Shown piece by piece: positions 1-7,242 of a stretch of 15,678 nucleotides of DNA (position 1 is its first letter; every line of letters begins with the position of its first letter). The stretch is taken from positions 1-15,678 of the forward strand of contig DCYM01000188.1 in NCBI GenBank assembly GCA_002331465.1. The letters are read 5' to 3'. The position numbers and the translations under genes were made by a program. The notes under the pieces were generated by a model, which saw only the letters and a program-made list of their open reading frames with translations, did no database searches and was not told the origin of the DNA. Origin of the DNA: Candidatus Neomicrothrix sp. UBA2110 (GTDB taxonomy: Bacteria > Actinomycetota > Acidimicrobiia > Acidimicrobiales > Poriferisodalaceae).

Positions 1-553
1 ACATGGAATGGCTTATGCAGCGGCACACCCGGGCAGCATTGCTGGTCATCTAGAAAAGTCAGCCGGATCTTTCGTCGGAAAGCGTCTGGCGTTAGCTGCC
101 GGGGGAGTTGGCCCCGGAACCTTCCAGCTGCTTAGAGAACTTGCTGAGGAACGAGACAAACTCGGTGATGGCCGCATTCGACAGGAGCTCGCGCGGTTAC
201 ACACAGAACTCGAGTTGATGCGGATGAATTCTCAGCGCACTCGCCAAAAAAATCAGCAGACCGGCGGTGAGGGAAATCTTGCCAAACTCCTTATGACTTC
301 AGCACTTCATCGAACCCGTGAGCTAGCTGGTTCAATACTTGGACCAGATATGGCTTTATGGGGTGACGAATCTGTTACCGGTGGAATGATCCAAGAAATG
401 GCCGTGTTCTCTCCTGCCCCGTCAATTTATGGGGGCACAGATGAAGTGCAGCGAAACATCATCGGCGAAAGGGTGCTAGGTCTTCCCAAAGAACCGGGAC
501 CGGATAAGGGCACTTCATTCGCTGAATTGTTGCAAAACAAGACGGACTGGTGA
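1..553 (+). CDS. Acyl-CoA dehydrogenase, C-terminal fragment (5' end outside window)
   Basis: The reading frame is open from the left edge (first full codon at base 2) to TGA at 551-553, giving about 183 residues. It encodes the C-terminal all-helical domain of a flavin-dependent acyl-CoA dehydrogenase, which catalyses alpha,beta-desaturation of acyl-CoA thioesters. The diagnostic segment near the end reads SIYGGTDEVQRNIIGERVLG, the usual C-terminal signature that contacts FAD and the dimer partner. At the position of the MCAD catalytic Glu376 (YEGT in MCAD) this protein has Gly (YGGT). That is common in one group of bacterial enzymes, whose base lies elsewhere or in a partner subunit. The ATG at base 8 is internal to the family domain and is not the true start. 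The gene is convergent with the leftward operon. Substrate chain length cannot be told from this part. Confidence 0.9.
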   Translation, partial: HGMAYAAAHPGSIAGHLEKSAGSFVGKRLALAAGGVGPGTFQLLRELAEERDKLGDGRIRQELARLHTELELMRMNSQRTRQKNQQTGGEGNLAKLLMTSALHRTRELAGSILGPDMALWGDESVTGGMIQEMAVFSPAPSIYGGTDEVQRNIIGERVLGLPKEPGPDKGTSFAELLQNKTDW

Positions 554-582
554 CCGCGACAGTTGGCGTCCGTCAAAGAAAC

Positions 583-610
583 TTTAGGTGAGTTTTTGCT
601 CCAACCTAAA
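583..610 (-). terminator. Hairpin between convergent genes, probable terminator of the leftward operon
   Basis: A perfect 7-bp inverted repeat (TTTAGGT at 583-589, ACCTAAA at 604-610) can be extended inward by GAG/CTC (590-592 with 599-601) across a two-base bulge, leaving a TTTTTG loop. Read on the minus strand, the stem is followed by GTTTCTTTG, a modest U-rich tract. That suits termination of the operon ending at 659. On the plus strand it lies 30 bases after the acyl-CoA dehydrogenase stop but has no T-run after it. The stem is AT-rich, so its strength is uncertain. Confidence 0.4.
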
Positions 611-658
611 TACCGACTTTGTGGATAAAAGCGAACGACGAGGCGCCTATGAGGACCC

Positions 659-1333
659 TCATGTCGGAATAATGAAGAGACCTTCGGCGGTGATCAAAGG
701 GTCGGCAAGTTGATCGGGAGCACCATCGTTGTCTTGACGAACAGTCAGTTCAACCTTGAGTTTGCGACCCTCACGGCTGGCTTCCCATGCTTCGAACCAC
801 ACTGGATGATCAACCGGCACTCCTCCTCGGTAGTCGACCTCAAGGCGAGCCGTATAGGCAGCCTCGCCGATTACCACCATTAGATACCCCATGGTGTCGT
901 CAACTAAGGCCGAAACTGCACCTCCATGAACTCTGCCGGGAGCACTTTCAAACGCAGCACCGAAAACAACTTTGCTCAGCACTCGATCGCCAGCACGACG
1001 CAACTCAACTTCAACACCCATGGGATTGGCTGGGCCGCTAAAAGTTCGGTCACTGAAAGCGATGACTTCAGCCCCATCTATGGGTGGCGGGTCGCTATAG
1101 CGCCGCTCGAAATAGTCTGTTGGTCGAGGTATCGGGTCTGAGCGTTCAAAATTTGAAACGGCGATATCGGCCCATTCGGTGAGCGTTTCTAATTCAGAGT
1201 CACTGATTCGATGGCGGACGAAAGCGTTGCCCAGCCTACGCAACGCCTCAGCTGAGCGACTTCGCAGAAGGAACTGCGAATCCGGGTAAATCAGATGAAA
1301 CCCTTCCGGCGGATGATCTTCAGCTTCAGTCAT
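659..1333 (-). CDS. PaaI-like hotdog-fold thioesterase family protein
   Basis: This 224-residue protein has a C-terminal hotdog domain (about residues 90-222), preceded by about 85 residues of extension that I cannot assign. The core motif GRVHGGAVSALVDD places His136-Gly-Gly and Asp145 where PaaI/YbgC-type acyl-CoA thioesterases carry their HGG and acidic catalytic residue. The predicted role is hydrolysis of an acyl- or aryl-CoA thioester in the cytosol; the substrate is unknown. It starts at ATG 1331-1333, with AGG five bases upstream, and its first 8 bases overlap the end of the preceding NTF2-like gene, so translation is probably coupled. It is the last gene of the six-gene leftward operon. 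Family assignment is good; activity is inferred. Confidence 0.8.
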   Translation of the reverse strand: MTEAEDHPPEGFHLIYPDSQFLLRSRSAEALRRLGNAFVRHRISDSELETLTEWADIAVSNFERSDPIPRPTDYFERRYSDPPPIDGAEVIAFSDRTFSGPANPMGVEVELRRAGDRVLSKVVFGAAFESAPGRVHGGAVSALVDDTMGYLMVVIGEAAYTARLEVDYRGGVPVDHPVWFEAWEASREGRKLKVELTVRQDNDGAPDQLADPLITAEGLFIIPT

Positions 1334-1742
1334 GGGAACCTATGCGATTGGGTTGATCGTAGGGGTAGTCAATGAGGCCACCACCAGGGTTCTCTGGGTC
1401 AAAGATCCAGTACTGACGGATCTCCTCGATGAGATTTCCGCGGAAGCTGTAGTGCTCACTTCCCCGCACTGAAAAATGTTTGCCAAGATGCTCACCTTCC
1501 ATCGTCCATTCAATCGCCGCTGAATCGCCGCTCTCTACTACTCGTTCCACGACCCACCTAGCACCGGTCCATTTGGTCCGTATCTGATTCCAAAAGTTTC
1601 CGATGGAAATAGCGGTTGCAACTGGTGAATGATTCGTGTCGTAGATGACAGCGTTCTCAGTGAAATGCTTCGCAACGGCTTCTCCTGACCCTGAAGTGCA
1701 TGCCTCAAAATAAGAATGAATGTGGTCTTCGTGCGTAGTCAT
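1326..1742 (-). CDS. SnoaL/NTF2-like small protein
   Basis: A 138-residue protein with the length and layout of the NTF2-like/SnoaL cone fold. An N-terminal helix (HIHSYFEACTSGSGEAVAKHF) leads into TENAVIYDTNH, a central tryptophan-rich strand region (ARWVVERVVESGDSAAIEWTMEG) and an amphipathic C-terminal strand pair ending in EEIRQYWIFDP. Such proteins act as small cyclases, isomerases, dehydratases or simple ligand-binding domains. Sequence alone does not separate these, and no catalytic residue can be named safely. It lies 12 bases after the methyltransferase and overlaps the thioesterase by 8 bases. The neighbourhood suggests action on a small organic or acyl-CoA substrate, but this is inference. 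Confidence 0.7.
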   Translation of the reverse strand: MTTHEDHIHSYFEACTSGSGEAVAKHFTENAVIYDTNHSPVATAISIGNFWNQIRTKWTGARWVVERVVESGDSAAIEWTMEGEHLGKHFSVRGSEHYSFRGNLIEEIRQYWIFDPENPGGGLIDYPYDQPNRIGSHD

Positions 1743-1754
1743 AGCGAGATTTTC

Positions 1755-2561
1755 TCAGACGGACAGCTTCGCTGCATAAGCATGTGTGGTGAAAGACTGC
1801 CGATAGCTCCCACCAACTAAATCGATCTGTTCAGCCACTTGGTTCAAAAGATCGTCTAACACCGATGACTTAAGCATTCGGTGGTCAGATTGGGTCCGTA
1901 GATTTTGTACGTGCTCATGGGTACTTATCTTGAGTTCCCATGCGATCTGGAATTCCTCCACCGGTCCAAATAGGCCACTGAGTTCGATTTCTTCTGTGGG
2001 AGTTTCGGCGCTAATTGCTGCTTTAGAACCCGGTAACCGAACTGGGTACGGTTTGTTTTTAAACTCGGGCGCGAGTTCGGCGTAAATCAGATCAGTAGCC
2101 GCGTCGAACAGTCGCTCTCCTTGCTCAGGACGGTTCCAAAAAACGCATAACCAACCGTTCGAACGAAGCATCGACCCCACGCGCTGAAAACGGGTAGCTG
2201 GGTTTGTCCAATGCCACGATTGTCCAGCTATCACCAAACCCGCTTTCCTCGCTGTACCTGTCCAACCATCAAGCGTGGCTTCTTCGACAGAAAACAAACC
2301 AGATTCTTGCAACTCTCGTAGTGCTATTGAAGCCATAGACGGATCCGGCTCCAAACCTATGACCTCATAGCCCCGTCCGATGAGAGGAGCGGACGCTTTA
2401 CCTGTGCCACACCCAACATCAACAACGAGATCAGTAGTTAAGGTCTCACAGGTCGTCAACATCCATTCGAAAAGTTCGTCAGGATACCCCGGTCGGTAAC
2501 GGTGATAGATCTCTGCTACCTCACCAAAAACCAACGACTGCGACTTACGTTCAAACGGCAT
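1755..2561 (-). CDS. Class I SAM-dependent methyltransferase
   Basis: A 268-residue Rossmann-fold methyltransferase. Motif I is VVDVGCGTG (Asp48 to Gly54). The acidic residue at the end of strand 2 is in GLEPDPSM (Glu71), expected to bind the SAM ribose. Motif-IV-like WHWTNPATRF follows. The N-terminal FGEVAEIYHRYRPGYP segment (residues 12-27) is typical of a widespread actinobacterial and cyanobacterial group of uncharacterised methyltransferases. The acceptor cannot be predicted. The start is ATG 2559-2561, eight bases after the stop of the ABC ATPase gene, and no strong Shine-Dalgarno site is visible, which suits translation coupled to the upstream gene. Confidence 0.85.
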   Translation of the reverse strand: MPFERKSQSLVFGEVAEIYHRYRPGYPDELFEWMLTTCETLTTDLVVDVGCGTGKASAPLIGRGYEVIGLEPDPSMASIALRELQESGLFSVEEATLDGWTGTARKAGLVIAGQSWHWTNPATRFQRVGSMLRSNGWLCVFWNRPEQGERLFDAATDLIYAELAPEFKNKPYPVRLPGSKAAISAETPTEEIELSGLFGPVEEFQIAWELKISTHEHVQNLRTQSDHRMLKSSVLDDLLNQVAEQIDLVGGSYRQSFTTHAYAAKLSV

Positions 2562-2569
2562 GACTGAAG

Positions 2570-3364
2570 TCAGTTAGTAGCCCATGAAAGCCAACGGCCA
2601 TCTCGGTTCTCTAAACGAAGATTTAGCCCAAAACACTTCGAAAGAGACTCCGCAGTCAAGACTTGATCGAGAGGTCCGCAGGCCATAACTGCACCATCCT
2701 TGAGCAACAAGCCGTGAGTAAATCCGGGAGGAATCTCGTCAGTGTGGTGAGTGACGAGCACCGTCGCTGGTGTATCAGGATCTGCAGCGACGACAGCCAA
2801 ACTATTGACGAGTTGTTCTCTCCCAACTAGATCAAGCCCAGCCGTCGGTTCATCCAGCAACAGTAAACCCGGATTACCCATAAGAGTTCGTGCTAACTGC
2901 ACCCGTTGCTGCTCTCCCGAGGACATTGTGTGAAATCGGCGAGTAGCAAGTGCTCCCGCATCGACTCGGGTCAGGCATTCCACCGCGGCTGCACGATCCT
3001 CGTCCGAGTAGTCATGCCACCAGGTTTCAAGCGCAGCGTGTCGAGCAGTCATAACGATGTCGACTCCCTGAATGTCTGCCCTGAACTGATCTCTAAGTGA
3101 CGACGAAGCCAGACCGATGCGTTGACGGAGTGTCCGCACATCAGTAGCGCCCCACGTCTCTCCCAGAACCTCGACAGTGCCTGTAGTGGGGTAGCGGTAA
3201 AGCGACAAAACTCTTATGAGACTGGTTTTCCCGCTGCCGTTTGGACCTAGGACGACCCACCGTTCCGAAGGTAAAATATCGAGGTCTAACGGCCCCAAAA
3301 CTGTTGTGCCTTCGTATTTCACGGAAACGTCTCGTAGCACGACGGTGGAAGAGGCGGCGGTCAC
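2570..3364 (-). CDS. Stand-alone ABC ATPase (YlmA/ModF-like)
   Basis: A 264-residue single nucleotide-binding domain with Walker A GPNGSGKT (residues 40-47), ABC signature SSGEQQR (148-154), Walker B LLLLDEPT (Asp171, Glu172) and switch His206 in VTHHTDE. All catalytic residues are present, so it should hydrolyse ATP. The Q-loop glutamine is missing: the segment reads IGLASSSL (83-90), as in the YlmA/ModF-like family, which has serines there. No membrane component is adjacent apart from the complete exporter pair upstream, so this may serve a permease elsewhere or have a non-transport role. It starts at GTG 3362-3364, 26 bases downstream of the exporter gene; the ribosome site is weak, so a start a few codons further in is possible. 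Confidence 0.85.
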   Translation of the reverse strand: MTAASSTVVLRDVSVKYEGTTVLGPLDLDILPSERWVVLGPNGSGKTSLIRVLSLYRYPTTGTVEVLGETWGATDVRTLRQRIGLASSSLRDQFRADIQGVDIVMTARHAALETWWHDYSDEDRAAAVECLTRVDAGALATRRFHTMSSGEQQRVQLARTLMGNPGLLLLDEPTAGLDLVGREQLVNSLAVVAADPDTPATVLVTHHTDEIPPGFTHGLLLKDGAVMACGPLDQVLTAESLSKCFGLNLRLENRDGRWLSWATN

Positions 3365-3390
3365 AATGCCAGCTTGCCAGATTGAGTGGG

Positions 3391-5340
3391 CTAATCCGAA
3401 AGGGGAGATGTTTCAGTCGATGTATCGCTCTCGACGTGAGATGACCAAGTACGAAACATCTCCGAGTAGCGGCCACCTAGCTCAACTAACTCTTCATGTG
3501 TTCCCAACTCGATGATTCTGCCGTCATCGACCACAGCGACTCGGTCGGCTTTCATCGCCGTCGCTAGGCGGTGAGCGATCAGAACCGCTGTACGGCCCTC
3601 AAGTAAGTGCTCTAAAGCACGTTCTATTTGTGCCTCGGAACGGAGATCTAAGCTCGATGTTGCTTCGTCGAGAACAATTACACGCGGCCGCGCTACGAAA
3701 GCTCTGGCTAATGCAAGCAATTGTCGTTCCCCTGCTGATAAAGACACGCCCCGTTCATGTACCAGGGTGTCGATGCCATCAGTTAGCTGTTCGACCACCT
3801 CGTTGAGCCCAACACCACGGATTGCTTCGTTAATTTCTTCAGTCGTCGCATCAGGGCGAGCGAACGCGATGTTGTCGCGAATCGTCCCGTGGAAAAGAAA
3901 GGGTTCTTGGGGGACGACACCCAATTGCACTCGCAAAGAGTCGATATCCACTCCTCGAAGATCGTGGCCATCAATGGTTACTGAACCGGAACTGGGGTCG
4001 TAGAAACGGGTGATTAGTTTTGCGATCGTGCTTTTGCCCGCTCCGGTCGCACCCACCAGGGCGAAAGTCTCGCCAGGTTCAATCGACAAATCGACGTCAC
4101 ACAAAACATCGTTTCCTTCGCTGTAGGCGAAAGTCACAGACTTAAATTCGATGTGGCCTTCTATCGGCGGAAGCAAAGGAGCATCAGGTGCTTGAGTGAT
4201 GGTTGGTTCAGTCTGGAGAATGTCTCCGATCTTCTGCAGTCCCGACTGTCCTTGTTGATACGTATTGTACAACTGCACCATCTGCTGAATTGGGGCAAAA
4301 AAAGTGTTTACAAAGAGAACGAAAGCCGTTAGTTCGCCCACTTGGAGCGACCCATCTATCACCATCCAACCACCCGTCAGCAGCACGATCGCTTGGGCTG
4401 CTATGCCTATGCCTTCGGTTGCAGGACCGTAGATAGCTCCAGCTCGCGCTGTGTACAAGTTGGCGTCAAGATAGGCACCGACGACGTTCCTGTGAAGCTC
4501 TGCATTTTGTCGACGTCGGTTTAGCGCTGCGATGACGCGAACTCCCGCAAGGTTCTCTGAGAGATCGGCTAAGACGGAAGCGATTCGATCGCGCACCTCG
4601 AAATAGCCGCGCTCACTGACGCCTCGGAACCACAGTGTCATAGCAATCAGCGGAGGTAGCACGAGAGCTAAGAGGAGAATCGCCAAAAGTGGGTTGTAGC
4701 AAAAGAGCACCACTGTGACCACCGAAATAGTGAGGGCCTGAATTACGAGGTTCACAAAGCCTTCGTTGACTAGCAGAGTCAGAGCCTCTACATCTGAGGT
4801 CATTCTGCTGAGCAACACCCCTGACTTCTCAGAGGTGTACCAATCGAGCCCCATCCGTTGGTAGTGACTGAATAGCTTTATACGAACGTCGTACATGATG
4901 TCTTCGCCAATTCGCCCGTTCCAACGCTGACGACAAAAACTGGTGATGGCGTTCACAAGGATGACCAATCCGAAAAGCCAAACTGTCCCGTACAGCGCAT
5001 TGCGATCACGTTGCATGACGCCGTTATCGATGCCCTGCTGAGTCAATACCGGACCCAGAAGAGCGGTAACGGTTTCGATGGCTAGAAGAACCAGGCCCCA
5101 AAGAGCAACTGCGCGGCGTTTCTCGAACAATGCCCGAAGATTGAGTCTTGTGTGATCGGTAACGAATCGTTCGAATGAGAAAACGGGATCAGAGTGTTCG
5201 GGTTCCGCTCGCAGAATTCGTTCGGCCCCACCTTGCATCTCTGAAGGAACTCCAGCGAAGGGCAAGCCGGCGCTCGCGCTTGATTGGGTTGCGCTTGGAC
5301 CTCCAAAAGCCCCGCCCCCCGACGGCCCCATCATCACCAT
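3391..5340 (-). CDS. ABC exporter half-transporter, subunit with catalytic Walker B glutamate
   Basis: A 649-residue type IV ABC half-transporter. A Gly/Ser-rich N-terminal extension (residues 1-60, including GLPFAGVPSEM) precedes a six-helix membrane domain (about 75-360) and an ATPase domain (about 395-635). The ATPase has Walker A GATGAGKST (430-438), Q-loop Gln478, signature LSAGE (534-538), Walker B VIVLDE with Glu559, and switch His590. The signature departs from LSGGQ, while the catalytic Glu is intact. With the subunit encoded just upstream it should form an inner-membrane heterodimer, where its own Walker A/B and the partner's LSGGQ make the working ATP site. It overlaps the upstream gene by 7 bases (ATGGTGA). 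GAGG lies 7 bases before the ATG; Met3 and Met4 are alternative starts. The exported substrate is unknown. Confidence 0.92.
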   Translation of the reverse strand: MVMMGPSGGGAFGGPSATQSSASAGLPFAGVPSEMQGGAERILRAEPEHSDPVFSFERFVTDHTRLNLRALFEKRRAVALWGLVLLAIETVTALLGPVLTQQGIDNGVMQRDRNALYGTVWLFGLVILVNAITSFCRQRWNGRIGEDIMYDVRIKLFSHYQRMGLDWYTSEKSGVLLSRMTSDVEALTLLVNEGFVNLVIQALTISVVTVVLFCYNPLLAILLLALVLPPLIAMTLWFRGVSERGYFEVRDRIASVLADLSENLAGVRVIAALNRRRQNAELHRNVVGAYLDANLYTARAGAIYGPATEGIGIAAQAIVLLTGGWMVIDGSLQVGELTAFVLFVNTFFAPIQQMVQLYNTYQQGQSGLQKIGDILQTEPTITQAPDAPLLPPIEGHIEFKSVTFAYSEGNDVLCDVDLSIEPGETFALVGATGAGKSTIAKLITRFYDPSSGSVTIDGHDLRGVDIDSLRVQLGVVPQEPFLFHGTIRDNIAFARPDATTEEINEAIRGVGLNEVVEQLTDGIDTLVHERGVSLSAGERQLLALARAFVARPRVIVLDEATSSLDLRSEAQIERALEHLLEGRTAVLIAHRLATAMKADRVAVVDDGRIIELGTHEELVELGGRYSEMFRTWSSHVESDTSTETSPLSD

Positions 5341-7187
5341 GTCTCGTCCTCATCGTCGGCAACCGTCGCCGCGAGTGTTTCTGCGTAACGGGGTTCGGTG
5401 TCTAGTAAGTGCTGATGAGAACCGTCGGCAACGACGCGACCGTCTTCCACCAGAACAACTCTTTCGGCCAGCGCAATTGTGGAAAGGCGATGTGCGATGA
5501 CGACCGTGGTGCGCTCCCTCAGCAACTTGTTGAGAGATCCATGGATCCGCTCCTCGATCTCGACATCTATAGAGCTTGTCGAGTCATCTAAAATTACGAC
5601 CGCTGGATCTTGAAGGAAAAGGCGGGCAAGTGAAATCCGCTGGCGTTGTCCGCCCGAGAGGTCGTAGCCCCGCTCCCCAATAATTGTGTCGTAACCGTTC
5701 GCTAATCCGACGATGAAATCGTGCGCTTGGGCTGCGCGTGCCGCTTCTTCCACTGATTCTCTTGTGGAGCCAGGCCGACCATAGGCAATGTTCTCGTGGA
5801 CGCTGGTAGAGAAAAGAAAAGGTTCGTCTGGCACCAGCGCTACGGCGCTGCGAAGACTCGCTTGAGTAACAGAAGAAATGTTTTGCCCATCCAACGAAAT
5901 TGAGCCTTGTTGAATGTTGTAAAAGCGCATCAATAGTCGCGCGATGGTCGATTTTCCAGATCCGGTTCGGCCGACGATGGCGATGCTTTGGCCAGCGGGA
6001 ATTTCGAGCTCGAAATCGTTGAGAACCTTCGGCGGCTTCTCTACACCTTGAGCTCCACCGACCGTCTCAGTTCCGTAACCGAAGGTGACCCTGGAAAAAG
6101 AAATGTTCCCTCCGGATGGGACTAGATCAACCGCTCCAGGTTTGTCGTCAACAGCCAGAGGCTCGTCGAGTACTTCAAAGATGCGTTTCGCTGATGCTTT
6201 AGCTCTTTGACCCAGAATTAACAACATCCCAATAAATCGGAACGGAGCTTGCAGAAGAAGGATGTACAAGTTGAAGGACACCAAATCACCGACGCTGAGC
6301 GAGCCGTCGATGGTTTGCAACCCCCCAATCAGTAGCACCGCTGCCAATGCCAGTCTGGGGAAGTTCTCTATGAACGGTGTGTGGGAGGCTCGGGTTCTGT
6401 GTTGAACAAGGTTCGCCCATCGCAGGCGTTCCGCCCCCCGAGCTAGAGCCTCAATCTGTTGACGCTCCGCCGCGAATGCTTTGACTACTCGGACCCCGTT
6501 CACTGATTCATCAACGACGGTTGCTATTTCGGCTTGCCGTGACTGAACCACCCACGAAAGTGGGAACATAGTCGCTCTTAGCCGTTGGCCAATAGCGAAG
6601 ACTCCAGGTAGGGCGATCATTGTGATTGCCGTTAAAGAGAGGCTGATGTTGGCCATTAGGCCGATCGCAACAACGAAACTTAAAAATTGCACCGCCATGA
6701 TTGGGGCAAAGGCCATAAACATTTGAACTGATCTGATGTCGGAGTTAGCTCGACTAATTATTTGACCGCTTTGAACTCGGTCATAGAAGGCAAAAGATAA
6801 TCGTCCAAGGTGTTGGAAAAGCATGGTCCGCAGTTGGTACTCAACTCTGAAAGCCATTCCGTAAAGGCCATACCTGTACCCAAAGGTCGCGCCTGCTCGA
6901 GCTACCCCCAGAACCAACAGGGCCAAGACGAAGACCCATAGGTTCCTGCTTTGGTCAATGAGCGCACCATCGATCGCGAGCCCGATCACCCTAGGAACGA
7001 GAATTTGGGCGGACATTGCCACTAGGGCCGCGAGCACCGACCAAAAAATTCTGAGGCGGTGAGTTACGACGATCGGGCTGATGCGTTTCAGCCAGCTCTG
7101 AGATGCATCAGCGGTTATAGCAACATTTACGGGAGGGTAAGTGGACCAGTCGCGCACCGGTTCGAAGGTGGCGTCGTCCATATGCAT
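5334..7187 (-). CDS. ABC exporter half-transporter, subunit with degenerate ATP site
   Basis: A 617-residue half-transporter and the first gene of the leftward operon. The membrane domain covers about residues 40-325 (six helices) and the ATPase domain about 355-600. Walker A is GRTGSGKST (406-414), the signature is the consensus LSGGQ (510-514) and switch His566 is kept. The Walker B motif reads VVILDD, so the catalytic Glu is replaced by Asp535, and the Q-loop Gln is replaced by Asp454 (VPDEP). These changes mark the non-hydrolysing site of an asymmetric exporter and complement the subunit encoded by the overlapping downstream gene. The family includes TM287/TM288 and BmrC/BmrD, many of which export drugs or lipids. 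The start is ATG 7185-7187, with ATG two codons later as an alternative; only a weak AAGG lies upstream. Confidence 0.92.
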   Translation of the reverse strand: MHMDDATFEPVRDWSTYPPVNVAITADASQSWLKRISPIVVTHRLRIFWSVLAALVAMSAQILVPRVIGLAIDGALIDQSRNLWVFVLALLVLGVARAGATFGYRYGLYGMAFRVEYQLRTMLFQHLGRLSFAFYDRVQSGQIISRANSDIRSVQMFMAFAPIMAVQFLSFVVAIGLMANISLSLTAITMIALPGVFAIGQRLRATMFPLSWVVQSRQAEIATVVDESVNGVRVVKAFAAERQQIEALARGAERLRWANLVQHRTRASHTPFIENFPRLALAAVLLIGGLQTIDGSLSVGDLVSFNLYILLLQAPFRFIGMLLILGQRAKASAKRIFEVLDEPLAVDDKPGAVDLVPSGGNISFSRVTFGYGTETVGGAQGVEKPPKVLNDFELEIPAGQSIAIVGRTGSGKSTIARLLMRFYNIQQGSISLDGQNISSVTQASLRSAVALVPDEPFLFSTSVHENIAYGRPGSTRESVEEAARAAQAHDFIVGLANGYDTIIGERGYDLSGGQRQRISLARLFLQDPAVVILDDSTSSIDVEIEERIHGSLNKLLRERTTVVIAHRLSTIALAERVVLVEDGRVVADGSHQHLLDTEPRYAETLAATVADDEDETW

Positions 7188-7242
7188 TGTGCTGAGGGTA
7201 CCTTGGCGCTAAGCAAGCGCGGATAGAGGTTGATTTGAGGAG
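7188..7242. promoter_or_regulatory. Short divergent intergenic region between ABC operon and CNNM pair
   Basis: These 55 bases separate the starts of two divergent operons, so promoters for both must lie here or inside the coding ends. I could not pick a convincing -35/-10 pair on either strand. The right end carries a strong purine run (GAGGAG, 7237-7242) that serves the plus-strand gene. Confidence 0.35.

Noticed and set aside
3141..3515. Several overlapping frames of 67-111 codons on both strands around 3141-3515
   Set aside because: They are shadows of the ABC ATPase and exporter genes, Arg/Ser-rich and without domains.
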